DNA from: Pseudomonas cavernae
Lineage (GTDB): Bacteria > Pseudomonadota > Gammaproteobacteria > Pseudomonadales > Pseudomonadaceae
Reading direction: 5' to 3'
Length of the DNA stretch: 64,000 bases
Assembly (NCBI RefSeq): GCF_003595175.1
Contig: NZ_CP032419.1
Coordinates: 3,720,001 to 3,784,000, forward strand
Part shown: positions 17,239 through 26,297 of the stretch, piece by piece
How the letters are laid out: the number at the start of each line of letters is the position of its first letter
Position numbering within the stretch: the stretch's first letter is position 1
Notes under the pieces: generated by a model
Databases searched by the model: none
Seen by the model: only the letters and a program-made list of their open reading frames with translations
Told to the model about the DNA's origin: nothing
Program-made: the position numbers and the translations under genes

Positions 17239-20106
17239 CTAGGCGCCATCCAATGCCGCCAGATAGGGCCGGATATCCACCTCGTCGAGCTGTTCGCGGC
17301 GGAGGAATTTCTCGCCGTACTCGCGATACACCCCACTGGTGAGAAACAGGCGGAACAGCTCCGCGTCGATGTGCTGGTCGCGGGCCATGAAACCGAGGAT
17401 CTTCACCGACTCGGACAGCGTCTTCGGCGCCTTGTAGGGGCGGTCGGCGGCGGTCAGCGCCTCGAAGATGTCGGCGATCGCCATCACCCGCTCGGCGATG
17501 CTCATGTCGTCCCTGCTCAGCCGCCGCGGATAGCCGGTGCCGTCCATCTTCTCGTGATGGTTGCCGGCGATGGTCGGCACACGCTTGAGGTGCCGCGGCA
17601 ACGGCAAGGTGTTGAGCATGATGATGGTCTGCACGATGTGCTCGTTGATCTTGAAGCGCTCCTCCTCGCTCAAGGTGCCGCGGCGAATGCCGAGGTTGTA
17701 CAGCTCGCCGTAGTTGTAGGCCTGCGCCGGCAAGCGCATGTCGAAGCCCCAGACGTTGCGCGGATCGTGCTTGTCCACCGGCGGCTTGCGTTCGCCCCAG
17801 GGCACGATGTGCTCGGGGCGATCGGCCAGCAACGGCTCTGCCACCGGCAGTATCTGCAACGGCACCGCCGCCAGGCGCTCGGCCTCGTCGTGGGACAAGC
17901 CCAGGCGGTTGTCGAAATGCCGCAGCCAGCGACGCGCACCGATCTGCTGCAGGCGCTCGACGTCCTCGTCGCGCATGAACTCGCCGCCGATGTTGGCATT
18001 GGCGACGAAGGCGAATTCGTCCTGCAACTCGGCCCGGCGCCGTTCGCGGGTCAGTTGCAGCGCCTGCTGATCGCCACCGCCGGCCAAGCCCTGCCAGTAG
18101 TCCACCTCGGCGTCGCGCCAGAGCACCTCGAAGCGCGTGCGGATCTCGTGGATGCGGTTGTACAGGGTCTCCAGTTTGGTGGCCTTGTCGACCACGTATT
18201 CCGGGCTGGTAATCTTGCCGCAGTCGTGCAGCCAGGCGGCGATCTGGAACTCGTAGCGCTCGATCTCGCTCATGCGGAAGTCGGCGTAGGGGCCGCTGCG
18301 GGCGGTGATCGCCTGGTCCAGCAGCATCTCGGCGAGCTGTGGCACCCGCTCGCAGTGCCCGCCGGTGTAGGGGCTCTTGGCATCGATGGCATCGGCCAGC
18401 AGCTTGATGATGGCGTCCAGCAGGCGTTGCTGGGCTTCGATCAACTGGCGCGTCTCGATGGCCACCGCGGCGGCCCCGGACAACTCCTCGACGAAGCGGC
18501 GGAAAGGTTGCTGCACGCCGCCCGGCTGCTGGTGGGCGGACGCCAGTTGCAGCACCAGAATGCCGAGCAGTTGCTCGCTGCGGTCGTTCAAGGCGACCGC
18601 CAGATAGTGCGCCTGACTCTCCAGCGCCTGCGCCACGGCGGCGGCCAGATCCTCATGGCTGCGCGCCACCAGGCACAGCTCGGCGGGATACTGTTCGCCC
18701 CGGCAATGCGCCGCCAGGCGTAGCGCGTCGGAGTCGTCCGCATGCAGATAGACCGCCCCGCCGCTGACGGCGGTGGCTTCGACCAGGCGACTGAGCACCC
18801 CGCCGAGCATGCTGTCCAGGCGGGTTTCCCGGCTGAGGGTGAGGGTGATGGCCTGGAAGTTGTGGATGGTGCGCGACATGCTGCCGAGCACCTGGCTGAG
18901 CTCACGCACCTCGGTGACCCGCGACTCGACCCCCACCGCCTGGCCGAAATCGAAACCGGCCAGCGCCCGCACCTGATCGGCCAGTGCCCGCAACGGCTGA
19001 CCGATGCGCTGGGCCAGCGCCCAGCCCACCAGCAGCAGCAGGGCGATCAAGGCGGCCGCCCACAGCGCCTGCTCGAGCAGCACCCGCCGCGCCCCGGCCA
19101 GCAGTTCGGCGGCAGGCACGGCGATCAGCACGCGGATATCCTGCTGGGTAAAGGACGACAGCGGCGCCCGCATGCCATACCAGTCCTGGCCGCCCACCTG
19201 GTAGAGCACCGGCTCGTGGCCCTGGTGATCGCTGGCGAACAGCCAGTTGAGGCTGTCCACCCCCAGTTCATCGAGGCGCGACAGACGCAGCCCCTCGCCC
19301 TCCTTGACCACCACCCGCTGCAGATCCGGATAGGCGACCACGCTGCCCGAGTCATCCACCACGGCCATCTCGGTGCCGGGGGTCATGCGCAGGTCCGCGA
19401 CTTCGCCGCCGAGGTCGTTGACCGAGGCATCCATGCCCAGCACCGCCGCACCGTCGATGCTGCGCTGCGCCAGGGTCAGGCCGATCTCGCGGGTGGTGAA
19501 GAACACATAGGGCTTGGTCAGCACCGTGCTCGCCGAGCCCATGCCCGCGACAAACCAGGGCCGCTCGCGCGGATCGAAGCGGTAATCCGGCTTGCCCTCG
19601 GTCTTCAGCAGGGCCAGCTCGCGATCATAGAAGCGCCACTCGCCGACGGGCTGACCAGCCTCGCCGAGGCTGATGCTCTGCACCAGGAACGCCGCGCCCT
19701 GGGGCGCCTGCAGGCGCTGCTTCACGGCCGGATCGCGCAGCACCCGCACCAGCAGGAACTCGCCGTTCGGATAGCCGACATACACCGCACTGAGCATCTT
19801 GTTGGCGTCCAGGCTGGCCACCAGCAAGGGCAAGCGGTCGAGCCGCTCCGGCAGGTTGTCGGCTTGGGCAATCGGGTCATAGGCCAACAGGCGGATCGAG
19901 CTCTGCGCCGGATCGATCAAGCGCCGGGCCCGCTCGTTGATGGTGCTGCTCAGCTGGTGCGCAGAATCTCCGGCAGCCGCCACCAGCGCCCGCTCGATGC
20001 CGTGATAGCCCTGGTAGGCCAGCCCCCCACCGAGCACCAAAGTGCTGAGCATGATCGCCAGGGCGATCAGCGCTTGCAGGGAGATTCCGCGACCGGGGTT
20101 GTTCAT
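17239..20106 (-). CDS. Membrane HD-GYP c-di-GMP phosphodiesterase with Cache, HAMP and GAF domains
   Basis: A 955-residue sensor enzyme: transmembrane helix near 12-32, extracytoplasmic Cache sensor to about 340, second helix near 345-365, HAMP, a GAF-like segment (about 420-560), then HD-GYP. The HD pair is H627-D628 in WLHDCGK, and HHEKMDGTGYP spans 850-860, so the metal ligands are present. About 130 extra residues separate the two blocks, more than in a compact HD-GYP domain. Predicted to hydrolyse c-di-GMP. Its ATG overlaps the end of the upstream binding-protein gene by four bases, suggesting the two act together in signal sensing. Confidence 0.88.
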   Translation of the reverse strand: MNNPGRGISLQALIALAIMLSTLVLGGGLAYQGYHGIERALVAAAGDSAHQLSSTINERARRLIDPAQSSIRLLAYDPIAQADNLPERLDRLPLLVASLDANKMLSAVYVGYPNGEFLLVRVLRDPAVKQRLQAPQGAAFLVQSISLGEAGQPVGEWRFYDRELALLKTEGKPDYRFDPRERPWFVAGMGSASTVLTKPYVFFTTREIGLTLAQRSIDGAAVLGMDASVNDLGGEVADLRMTPGTEMAVVDDSGSVVAYPDLQRVVVKEGEGLRLSRLDELGVDSLNWLFASDHQGHEPVLYQVGGQDWYGMRAPLSSFTQQDIRVLIAVPAAELLAGARRVLLEQALWAAALIALLLLVGWALAQRIGQPLRALADQVRALAGFDFGQAVGVESRVTEVRELSQVLGSMSRTIHNFQAITLTLSRETRLDSMLGGVLSRLVEATAVSGGAVYLHADDSDALRLAAHCRGEQYPAELCLVARSHEDLAAAVAQALESQAHYLAVALNDRSEQLLGILVLQLASAHQQPGGVQQPFRRFVEELSGAAAVAIETRQLIEAQQRLLDAIIKLLADAIDAKSPYTGGHCERVPQLAEMLLDQAITARSGPYADFRMSEIERYEFQIAAWLHDCGKITSPEYVVDKATKLETLYNRIHEIRTRFEVLWRDAEVDYWQGLAGGGDQQALQLTRERRRAELQDEFAFVANANIGGEFMRDEDVERLQQIGARRWLRHFDNRLGLSHDEAERLAAVPLQILPVAEPLLADRPEHIVPWGERKPPVDKHDPRNVWGFDMRLPAQAYNYGELYNLGIRRGTLSEEERFKINEHIVQTIIMLNTLPLPRHLKRVPTIAGNHHEKMDGTGYPRRLSRDDMSIAERVMAIADIFEALTAADRPYKAPKTLSESVKILGFMARDQHIDAELFRLFLTSGVYREYGEKFLRREQLDEVDIRPYLAALDGA

Positions 20107-20981
20107 GGCTGCCGTCCTTGCTTGGCCAACTCGTAGTGATAACCGCTGTTCAACAACTCATCCGCCAACGCCGGCGGCGCATGCGCGTGCATGATGCCGG
20201 CCAAGCTGCCGTCCAGGCGCATGGCCTCGACCAGACGCAACCATGCGGCGGCCTGCGCCGGGCTGAAATGCTTGCGCGCCAGAATCAACCCATGCGGCAC
20301 CGCCGGGCCCGGCACCACGTCGACGACACGATAGTCCAGCTGCTGCTCGGCCGGTAGCGAGCCGCTGAGGTTGAGATCGTGACCGATCAGGGCACTGACC
20401 TCGCCCTCGCGCAGCGCGGCGAAGCGCGCCGTATCGTCGCTGAACTCCAGCACCCGCCCTTCGCCGCGTAACACGCGCACGCCGTTGTCCAGATAGGGGC
20501 CATGGCGATAGCCGCGGATCACGCCGAGACGGGCGCCGGTCAGCCGCTCGAACGCATCGAGACTCTCCACCTGCAATGCCAGGCTGGCCGGCAGGATCAG
20601 CTTGTTGCGCAGATATAGATAAGGCACGAAAAAGGCGAAACGGCGCCGCTCCGAGGTGGCGATGCCACTGGTCGACATATCCAGCGAGCCCGCCTGCAGA
20701 CGCGCCCAGATTTCACTGCGCGGCAACAGGCTGATGTCAAAGCGGCAGCCGCTGCGCCGTTGCAGCTCGACGACCATGTCCGGGTCGATGCCCTGCCCTT
20801 CGCGGTAGAACACCAGATTCTGATACAGCGCCAACCGGATCGGCTGCTCACAGCCATAACGCTGCGCCGCCTCATCGGCTTGTGCGACAGCCAGCTGCCC
20901 ACCCAGCAGCAGGCCCATGAGCCAATGCCGGGGGCGATGGAGGGGCAACACGGGGAAATCCACTGTCATCTTGCAATCCAT
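20103..20981 (-). CDS. Periplasmic solute-binding protein (family 3 type), probable sensor partner
   Basis: About 292 residues from ATG 20981 (ATG 20969 is an alternative; the frame stays open to 21050). A hydrophobic export segment (HWLMGLLLGG) ends near AQADE. The body has the two-lobe family 3 layout, with GIDPDMVVELQRRSGCRFD and the SGIATSERRRFAF stretch typical of extracellular binding proteins. There is no transporter gene nearby; instead the gene is coupled to the HD-GYP phosphodiesterase downstream. I infer it presents a ligand to that receptor rather than feeding a permease. Confidence 0.8.
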   Translation of the reverse strand: MDCKMTVDFPVLPLHRPRHWLMGLLLGGQLAVAQADEAAQRYGCEQPIRLALYQNLVFYREGQGIDPDMVVELQRRSGCRFDISLLPRSEIWARLQAGSLDMSTSGIATSERRRFAFFVPYLYLRNKLILPASLALQVESLDAFERLTGARLGVIRGYRHGPYLDNGVRVLRGEGRVLEFSDDTARFAALREGEVSALIGHDLNLSGSLPAEQQLDYRVVDVVPGPAVPHGLILARKHFSPAQAAAWLRLVEAMRLDGSLAGIMHAHAPPALADELLNSGYHYELAKQGRQP

Positions 20982-21427
20982 GTGCTGGGGGAAGGTCAGA
21001 CCGTAGTCAGCCTTGTGCGTTGGCGATTCTTGCCAAAGTGTAATCGGCACCCGGAAAAGCGCAGGGCTTATGCCTTATTGATCGATAAAAGACGCTCAGC
21101 ATGGTTGCACACAAAAAATGCACCTGCTTAAATCAGGTCGCAAGGTCAGAGTGTGACCAAAGAGTCATACCGACCATCTAAGCGTTTCTTCGGTTATCTG
21201 CGCGCTGCGCAAATTGGATTCCTGCCTGGCAAAGACCTTCCACCGAATGCCCTCGCGGCGTCGGCTGGCAAGCCCCTTTGCGATCCTGACCGCTTGAACC
21301 AAGTCCAATAAAAAACCTCCAGCCTGACATTCGCTTGTCATGTCCAGGCGCTTTGCTAACTGCCATTAAGCCCGGTGAACGGATACCCCGCTCGCCTTGC
21401 CCAAAACTGCGCCAGGAGGAAAACGAC
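20982..21427. other. Divergent intergenic region, binding protein / phaG
   Basis: About 445 bases between divergent genes, expected to hold two promoters. I see no repeat, RNA gene or convincing small ORF. A possible GG/GC sigma-54 pattern near 21340 does not have the right spacing. Confidence 0.4.
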
Positions 21428-22312
21428 ATGAGGCCAGAAACCGCCGTCGTTCAGGTACACAAGCACTACCACGTGCACACCGAGTTCTACTCCAGCCCGG
21501 CAGCCCGCAAGACCATCATCCTGGTCAACGGCTCCCTGGCGACTACGGCCTCATTCGCGCAGACCATCAAATACCTGCAATCGCAGTTCAATGTGGTGCT
21601 CTACGATCAGCCCTATGCCGGACAGTCGAAAGCGCACAACAGCAATCACCAGCCGATCAGCAAAGAGGACGAAGCGCAGATCCTCCTCGACCTGATCGAG
21701 CACTTCCGGGTCGATTACCTACAGTCGTTCTCCTGGGGCGGCGTCGCGGCCCTGCTGGCCCTCGCCCAGCAGCCCGCGCGCATCGAGAGGGCGGTGATCA
21801 GCTCCTTCTCGCCGCTGCTCAACGAACCCATGCTGGACTACCTGGGCAAAGGCGTCGGCTACCTGCAGGCGGTGGATCGCGAGAGCGTCGGCAAGCTGGT
21901 CAATGACACCATCGGCAAGCACCTGCCCTCGCTGTTCAAGCGCTACAACCAGCGTCATATCAGCAGCCTCGCCGAGCACGAGTACCGGCAGATGCACGCG
22001 CACATCCACAAGGTGGTCAACCTCGACAGCCACTGCCAGCTGGAATGCCTGGCCGGCATCGAGATTCCCATGCTGTTCGTCAACGGTGAGCGGGACGAAT
22101 ACACCACCGCCGAGGACGCGCGGCTGTTCGCCCGCTACCTCAACGACTGCCAGTTCGCCACCATCGACAACGCCGGACACTTTCTCGACATGGAGCACAA
22201 GAACGCCTGGTTGCAGATGCAGCACAGCCTCCTGGGCTTCCTGCAGGCCTCGCCCCGCAGCAACTACCAGCAGCGGCTGACACTCGGCGAAACCCAGGCG
22301 ATGGCAGTTTGA
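21428..22312 (+). CDS. phaG: PhaG: (R)-3-hydroxyacyl-ACP thioesterase/CoA transacylase
   Basis: The 294-residue alpha/beta hydrolase matches PhaG in length and many blocks: MRPE at the start, NGSLATTASFAQT at 34-46, LYDQPYAGQSKAHN and FSWGG with nucleophile Ser102, and later NGERDEYTT (acid) and AGHFLDME (His). PhaG channels 3-hydroxyacyl chains from fatty acid synthesis to medium-chain polyhydroxyalkanoate; RhlA of rhamnolipid synthesis is a close relative, but the N-terminus and the DQPYAG block fit PhaG better. ATG 21428 has a strong AGGAGGA eight bases upstream. The gene is alone, with no pha or rhl genes near. Confidence 0.92.
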   Translation: MRPETAVVQVHKHYHVHTEFYSSPAARKTIILVNGSLATTASFAQTIKYLQSQFNVVLYDQPYAGQSKAHNSNHQPISKEDEAQILLDLIEHFRVDYLQSFSWGGVAALLALAQQPARIERAVISSFSPLLNEPMLDYLGKGVGYLQAVDRESVGKLVNDTIGKHLPSLFKRYNQRHISSLAEHEYRQMHAHIHKVVNLDSHCQLECLAGIEIPMLFVNGERDEYTTAEDARLFARYLNDCQFATIDNAGHFLDMEHKNAWLQMQHSLLGFLQASPRSNYQQRLTLGETQAMAV

Positions 22313-22410
22313 ATCGGAATATGGGCCCGGCAGTACCGAGTCGCTGCATCAAGCGCTCGGTGCGGGCTTCATTTCCAGGCCGACTTCTGGTACAAAGTCA
22401 CCCGCGAAAA

Positions 22411-22484
22411 GCGGGCGTCGTATAATGGCATTACCTGAGCTTCCCAAGCTCATGACGAGGGTTCGATTCCCTTCGCCCGCTCCA
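22411..22484 (+). tRNA. tRNA-Gly (CCC)
   Basis: 74 bases including the encoded CCA. The acceptor stem GCGGGCG/CGCCCGC closes perfectly; the anticodon arm TGAGC-TTCCCAA-GCTCA gives anticodon CCC (reads GGG); the T arm is AGGG-TTCGATT-CCCT. The 3' end is followed by an integrase remnant. Confidence 0.95.
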
Positions 22485-22526
22485 GATTCTTGTTCCCGCA
22501 TGTACCTGCATGCAGCGGAAACCCAG

Positions 22527-22551
22527 AAAAACCGGCCACCGAGCCGGTTTT
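22527..22551 (+). terminator. Rho-independent terminator after tRNA-Gly
   Basis: The stem AAAACCGGC/GCCGGTTTT with a CACCGA loop is followed by CTTGTTTC. It lies 43 bases beyond the tRNA. Confidence 0.8.
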
Positions 22552-22650
22552 CTTGTTTCTGAACGCCCCAATTATCTCCACTTATGCGCATGTATTGCGT
22601 ATGGCAGCCTGTTTGGTTTCATAAAGGCCTAACTTTGCCGTACACGAACC

Positions 22651-22735
22651 ATGAAAAGATCAGACATCAAGCGCCGCCCCCTCGCTGATACGGTCCTAGC
22701 TTCACTAGAGCCAGAAACCAAAGAGTATCGAGTGG
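22651..22735 (+). pseudogene. Tyrosine-recombinase (integrase) 5' stub
   Basis: About 28 codons from ATG 22651 read KRSDIKRRPLADTVLASLEP and then ETKEYR, the start of a phage/island integrase of the arm-DNA-binding type. Homology stops abruptly where a different sequence beginning GGTCTGTCCCGGAGCTGG starts. The position about 170 bases downstream of a tRNA gene is where such integrases sit. Recognised from the family's typical N-terminus; not confirmed by search. Confidence 0.6.
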
Positions 22736-23171
22736 TCTGTCCCGGAGCTGGTGGACAGGTAGTTAAGAGGTCTGCACATGGATACCCAAGCCTTCCAACA
22801 CTGGCTGGCACAAGTTCGACGCTCGGCATGTGCAGGACGCACTCAGGCCGTTGATTGATCGAAAATCGGTGCTGTATGGATGGCGCAGCGGTGTACTCCG
22901 CCTTTGCCCGAACTCACGGAATCACTCATCAGATGGTGCATGCCACGCTTGGGCAGCGGGTACGCGAGGGAGTTTTCCACATCCAGAACGTCAATACCTA
23001 TCACAGTCGACTCAAAAGCTGGATGGCCCGTTTCACGCGGTTGCAACCAAGTACCTGATCAACTACCTGGGCTGGCGACGCATACTGGAGCGCTATCGGA
23101 AGGCCATTAAGCCCACGCATTGCTTACAAGAGGCAGTTGGCCGTCCCATACAACACGTAACTGGGACATAG
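22733..23171 (+). mobile_element. Decayed IS1595-family insertion sequence
   Basis: An N-terminal fragment at 22778-22858 (MDTQAFQHWLAQVRR) runs into a stop. The C-terminal part of an ISXO2-like transposase follows in two frames: [20 protein letters not shown] in frame of 22855, then [18 protein letters not shown] and QHVTGT in the frame ending at 23171. The catalytic core between them is missing and a one-base frameshift lies near 23035. Start and end bounds are approximate. It seems to have interrupted the integrase. Confidence 0.7.
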
Positions 23172-23185
23172 CTTTTTAATTATGG

Positions 23186-24358
23186 TTATGAAGCCAATAC
23201 AAGGTTGGCCGACTCGTTACCCGCCAGGCGCCCGGCCAATAGGCCAAAAAACGCCAGTACCGGAAGAGTGGCGCAAGCCAAGGCCAGCCACAGCAACGGG
23301 GCAAAGCCATGCCCTAGCAAGCTGCCCGCCAGCGCCGGCCCGGCCATGGGACTGAGAGCGAACGCTGCCGGAATCAGCATGATCGAGCGCCGCTGGGGTC
23401 CAGGCGGGCAATCGCCGCCGACTGGAAGATGCACCCCCAGGTGAAGCCGACTTCCCAGATCCAGGCGCCAAAGGCGTACATCAGGAAACCCTCGGCATTC
23501 CCCAGCAGGAACAGCCCTAGGCAGATCACCGCCAGCACCAGCACATGCGGGGCGCGCAAGCCGAAACGGTCGCCGACCGCCGCCAGGACCAAGGCCGCGC
23601 CCCCGCCGAGCAGTTTGAGCACGGCGAAGACGATGCCCAACTCGGTCGGCTGCAATGCCAAACCATGCCCCAGGCGCTCGAGAAAGGCCCAGAGGCCGAT
23701 CTGCCCGGCACCGAACAGGAAGAAAAAAGCCAGCGCTGCATAAGCCGCTGGCGGAAAACGGAACCGCGCAAACAGGGAACGCTCCTGAACTGGCTCGACC
23801 GGTTTGGCAAAATCCTGCCGGCGCGGCAAGGCCAGCGCACTGAGGCTCAACAACAGGATGATCGCGGCCAATAGCAGCGCCGCGCCGGCGTAGTGAAAAC
23901 GCGCGATGACCAGCGACGGCAAGGCGAACAGCACCGCCGCGACCAGCCCCAGCTCGACGCCCTGGCGCATGCCCAAGGCCCGCTCCTTGTCGGCCATCTC
24001 ACTCATGATGCGCAGCCCCAGGCAGGTCATCAACGCCGCGAAAAACCGATCACCGCCCACAGCTACAACTGGGCCGCAGCGGGCAGCCATGAGGACGTCA
24101 GCTGCGCCAGCGCCGCCCCGAGCGCACAGCCCAAGGTCAGCCAGCGCTAGTTCAGGTGGTCCATAACCACCACGGCCACCCAGGTGCCGAGCAGATAGCC
24201 GGTAAAGCACCGGAGCCGAGCATGCCGACTTACCCGGTATCGAAACCGAAGCGGTCGGCCAAGGCGCCGAGCAGAAAGGGCAGGCATTGAACGGCAAACC
24301 ACCCATGGCGAGGCGAAACTGCTCGCCAAGATGCTGGTCAGCCTTTGCGGCCGCTCAT
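23186..24358 (-). pseudogene. MFS transporter pseudogene
   Basis: Pieces of one 12-helix MFS carrier occur in successive frames on the minus strand: FTGYLLGTWVAVVVMDHLN up to an in-frame TAG at about 24149, a second TAG after AAAQL near 24061, a frameshift into FAALMTCLGLRIMSEMADKE and a long intact middle, then another frameshift near 23400 into the C-terminal helices ending at 23186. At least two stops and two frameshifts make it non-functional. It lies just downstream of the Rieske gene, so it may once have carried that pathway's substrate. Confidence 0.82.
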
Positions 24359-24389
24359 AGCCATTGCCCTCTCCGGCTCGCGATCAGCT

Positions 24390-25433
24390 TCAGCGCCGAT
24401 CGACGGTGACGATTTCGCGGCGTTCGGCCATGCTCGCCGGTACTTTGTCCTCGTCCATGAAGAACTGCTGATACCACTCGCGCAGCTGATAGACCGGGCC
24501 GTCGGTTTCAGCCAGCACTGGGTTGTCGATGCGGATTTTGTTCTTCCAAATCGCCACGTCCTGGTAGAACGATTCGCGGTTGCCGGTCACATAGCCCTTG
24601 GCGATCTCGTTGTTCTGCTCCTCGGTAAAGCCCTCCACGCGCTTGACCATGCAACCGAAGCGCAGCACGAAGCTATTCGGCGTCACCGGCACATGGCTGT
24701 TGAGGAGGATGGCGTGAATCTCCACGCCACCAAAGTTCGAGCTGATGCGCGTGAAGTGAGTGGCCGGACCGTAGTAGGCCGACGGGGCAACTAGACCACC
24801 GCCCAGACGCTCGGAATCGCCATGGAAGATCTGCTGGCCGATATGGCCTTCGAAGATATTGGCGAAGTAGGTCGTCGGCGTACCATGCACCGGACCGAAG
24901 TGATGGGCATCAACCAGATTGTCGACCAACTCGCGCGGGTTGGTGTCGATTTCCATGATGTCGATGTTCCAGTTGTGGATCCACGAGTCATCGTCCATTT
25001 CCGGCAGATGCGGGATGACCACGCCTTCGCGCGGCGGCTTACCCTCGGGGTTGTTCCACACGAACAACAGGTTGTTCTCTTCGCAGGTCAGCCAGCTCTT
25101 GGTCTTGGCTTTCGGCGGGATGCGCTTGCAATAGGGGATTTCCGCGCACTTGCCAGCGGCATCGAATTTCCAATGGTGGAAGGCACACACCAGACGGTCG
25201 TTCTCGATAGTGCCCTGGGACAGGTCGGCACCCATGTGTGGGCAGTAGGCATCAAGAACGTTGATCTTGCCATCGCTGGTGGCGAAAGCGACCAGACGCG
25301 TACCGAAGACATTGAGGGTATGTGGCTTGCCATCACGATACTGGGCCGCATCGCCCAGGCAGTGCCAGCCACGGGCATAGCGATAGGGTTCTAGCACGTT
25401 CTCAACTTTGATCTCGGCGAGTTTCGTCATCAT
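24390..25433 (-). CDS. Rieske non-haem iron oxygenase, KshA-like
   Basis: A 347-residue oxygenase subunit. The Rieske cluster ligands are C64, H66, C83 and H86; the mononuclear iron site is D175-x2-H178-x4-H183 in NLVDAHHFGPVHG. Length, the 16-residue Rieske spacing and segments such as LDAYCPHMGADLSQGT and EIPYCKRIPPKAKT resemble the oxygenase component of 3-ketosteroid 9-alpha-monooxygenase. It would need a separate reductase, not seen in the window. It is the last intact gene behind two SDR genes and an EthD gene. Steroid substrate is inferred; other hydrophobic rings are possible. Confidence 0.82.
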   Translation of the reverse strand: MMTKLAEIKVENVLEPYRYARGWHCLGDAAQYRDGKPHTLNVFGTRLVAFATSDGKINVLDAYCPHMGADLSQGTIENDRLVCAFHHWKFDAAGKCAEIPYCKRIPPKAKTKSWLTCEENNLLFVWNNPEGKPPREGVVIPHLPEMDDDSWIHNWNIDIMEIDTNPRELVDNLVDAHHFGPVHGTPTTYFANIFEGHIGQQIFHGDSERLGGGLVAPSAYYGPATHFTRISSNFGGVEIHAILLNSHVPVTPNSFVLRFGCMVKRVEGFTEEQNNEIAKGYVTGNRESFYQDVAIWKNKIRIDNPVLAETDGPVYQLREWYQQFFMDEDKVPASMAERREIVTVDRR

Positions 25434-25577
25434 TATTGTCCTCTATAGAAACGCCACGATTTAACTCACCTGCCCTGATTAACCTTACGGAGTACAAGTG
25501 ATTCAACTTTGGGCATCTTCGACCACTGGCGCGTGCAACTCATCCTCCGCTTGGACTAGAGAAAACCGGACTGACTC

Positions 25578-26252
25578 TCAAGAACCGCCCGCCGCACCCT
25601 CCAGCGCCGGCCCGACGTAGCGCGCAGCCAACTGCTCGGGCGGGCTTTCATGGCTGCTCACCCGCATGCTGACCTCAGCCGGCCAATCGCTTTCGGGTGC
25701 TCGCGCACCCTCCTCCAGCCATAACGACAGCATGGCGTCATAGCCGAACGCGACGCCGGGATAGGCCTGGAACAGATCCAAGGTCACGCGCCGCACGCCT
25801 GGGCCGGCAGCACCCAGTGCCGTGCCGTGGGCCGCGAGACGCCGGGCGAAGCTTGGCGCCGCTTCGTCGCCGCGCTTGAACAGCAGAAGCTGGCGGCTAC
25901 AGACGAAGTGCTCGGCGTCCCGCGGCGGGCCAAACAGCAGGCTTTCCACCGCGGCGGCTGGGCGCATGAGTTCGCGCGGCATCATGAAGCGCTGCTCGTC
26001 CTCCCGCAGGAGGACACCGGCCGGCGAGTCGAGGACGTCCTGACTGCGGAAACCGACCGCGACCTCGAACTCGCTGAGGCAATCGAAATCGACCTCGGGC
26101 TCCGAGCCGAGCAAGTGATTGCGCACATAGCGCTGAAACGGGAGGTAGCGCATGGCCAACAGGCAGTGCTGGCGCTCGTAATAGTCGCGAAAGGCCTCGC
26201 GTGGCAGATCGGCACGTCGACTGATCAGGCAAACCGACTTCATGTTTGGCAT
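25578..26252 (-). CDS. EthD-like domain protein
   Basis: A 224-residue protein in two similar halves, each beginning with a strand and a helix: KSVCLISRRADLPREAFRDYYERQHC at 4-29 and a second ferredoxin-like half from about 118 (LLLFKRGDEAAPSFARRLAAHG). The first part fits the EthD/dimeric alpha-beta barrel family, small proteins often encoded with ring-degrading oxygenases. The exact reaction is unknown. The ribosome site GGAGGT precedes ATG 26252. It lies between an SDR gene and the Rieske gene, on the same strand. Confidence 0.65.
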   Translation of the reverse strand: MPNMKSVCLISRRADLPREAFRDYYERQHCLLAMRYLPFQRYVRNHLLGSEPEVDFDCLSEFEVAVGFRSQDVLDSPAGVLLREDEQRFMMPRELMRPAAAVESLLFGPPRDAEHFVCSRQLLLFKRGDEAAPSFARRLAAHGTALGAAGPGVRRVTLDLFQAYPGVAFGYDAMLSLWLEEGARAPESDWPAEVSMRVSSHESPPEQLAARYVGPALEGAAGGS

Positions 26253-26297
26253 GGCACCTCCGGGTCAGTTGCGGCACGCCTGGCATGCCGCAGGGGT

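Noticed and set aside
21330..21370. A sigma-54 promoter before phaG
   Set aside because: GG and GC pairs are present but not with the required ten-base spacing.
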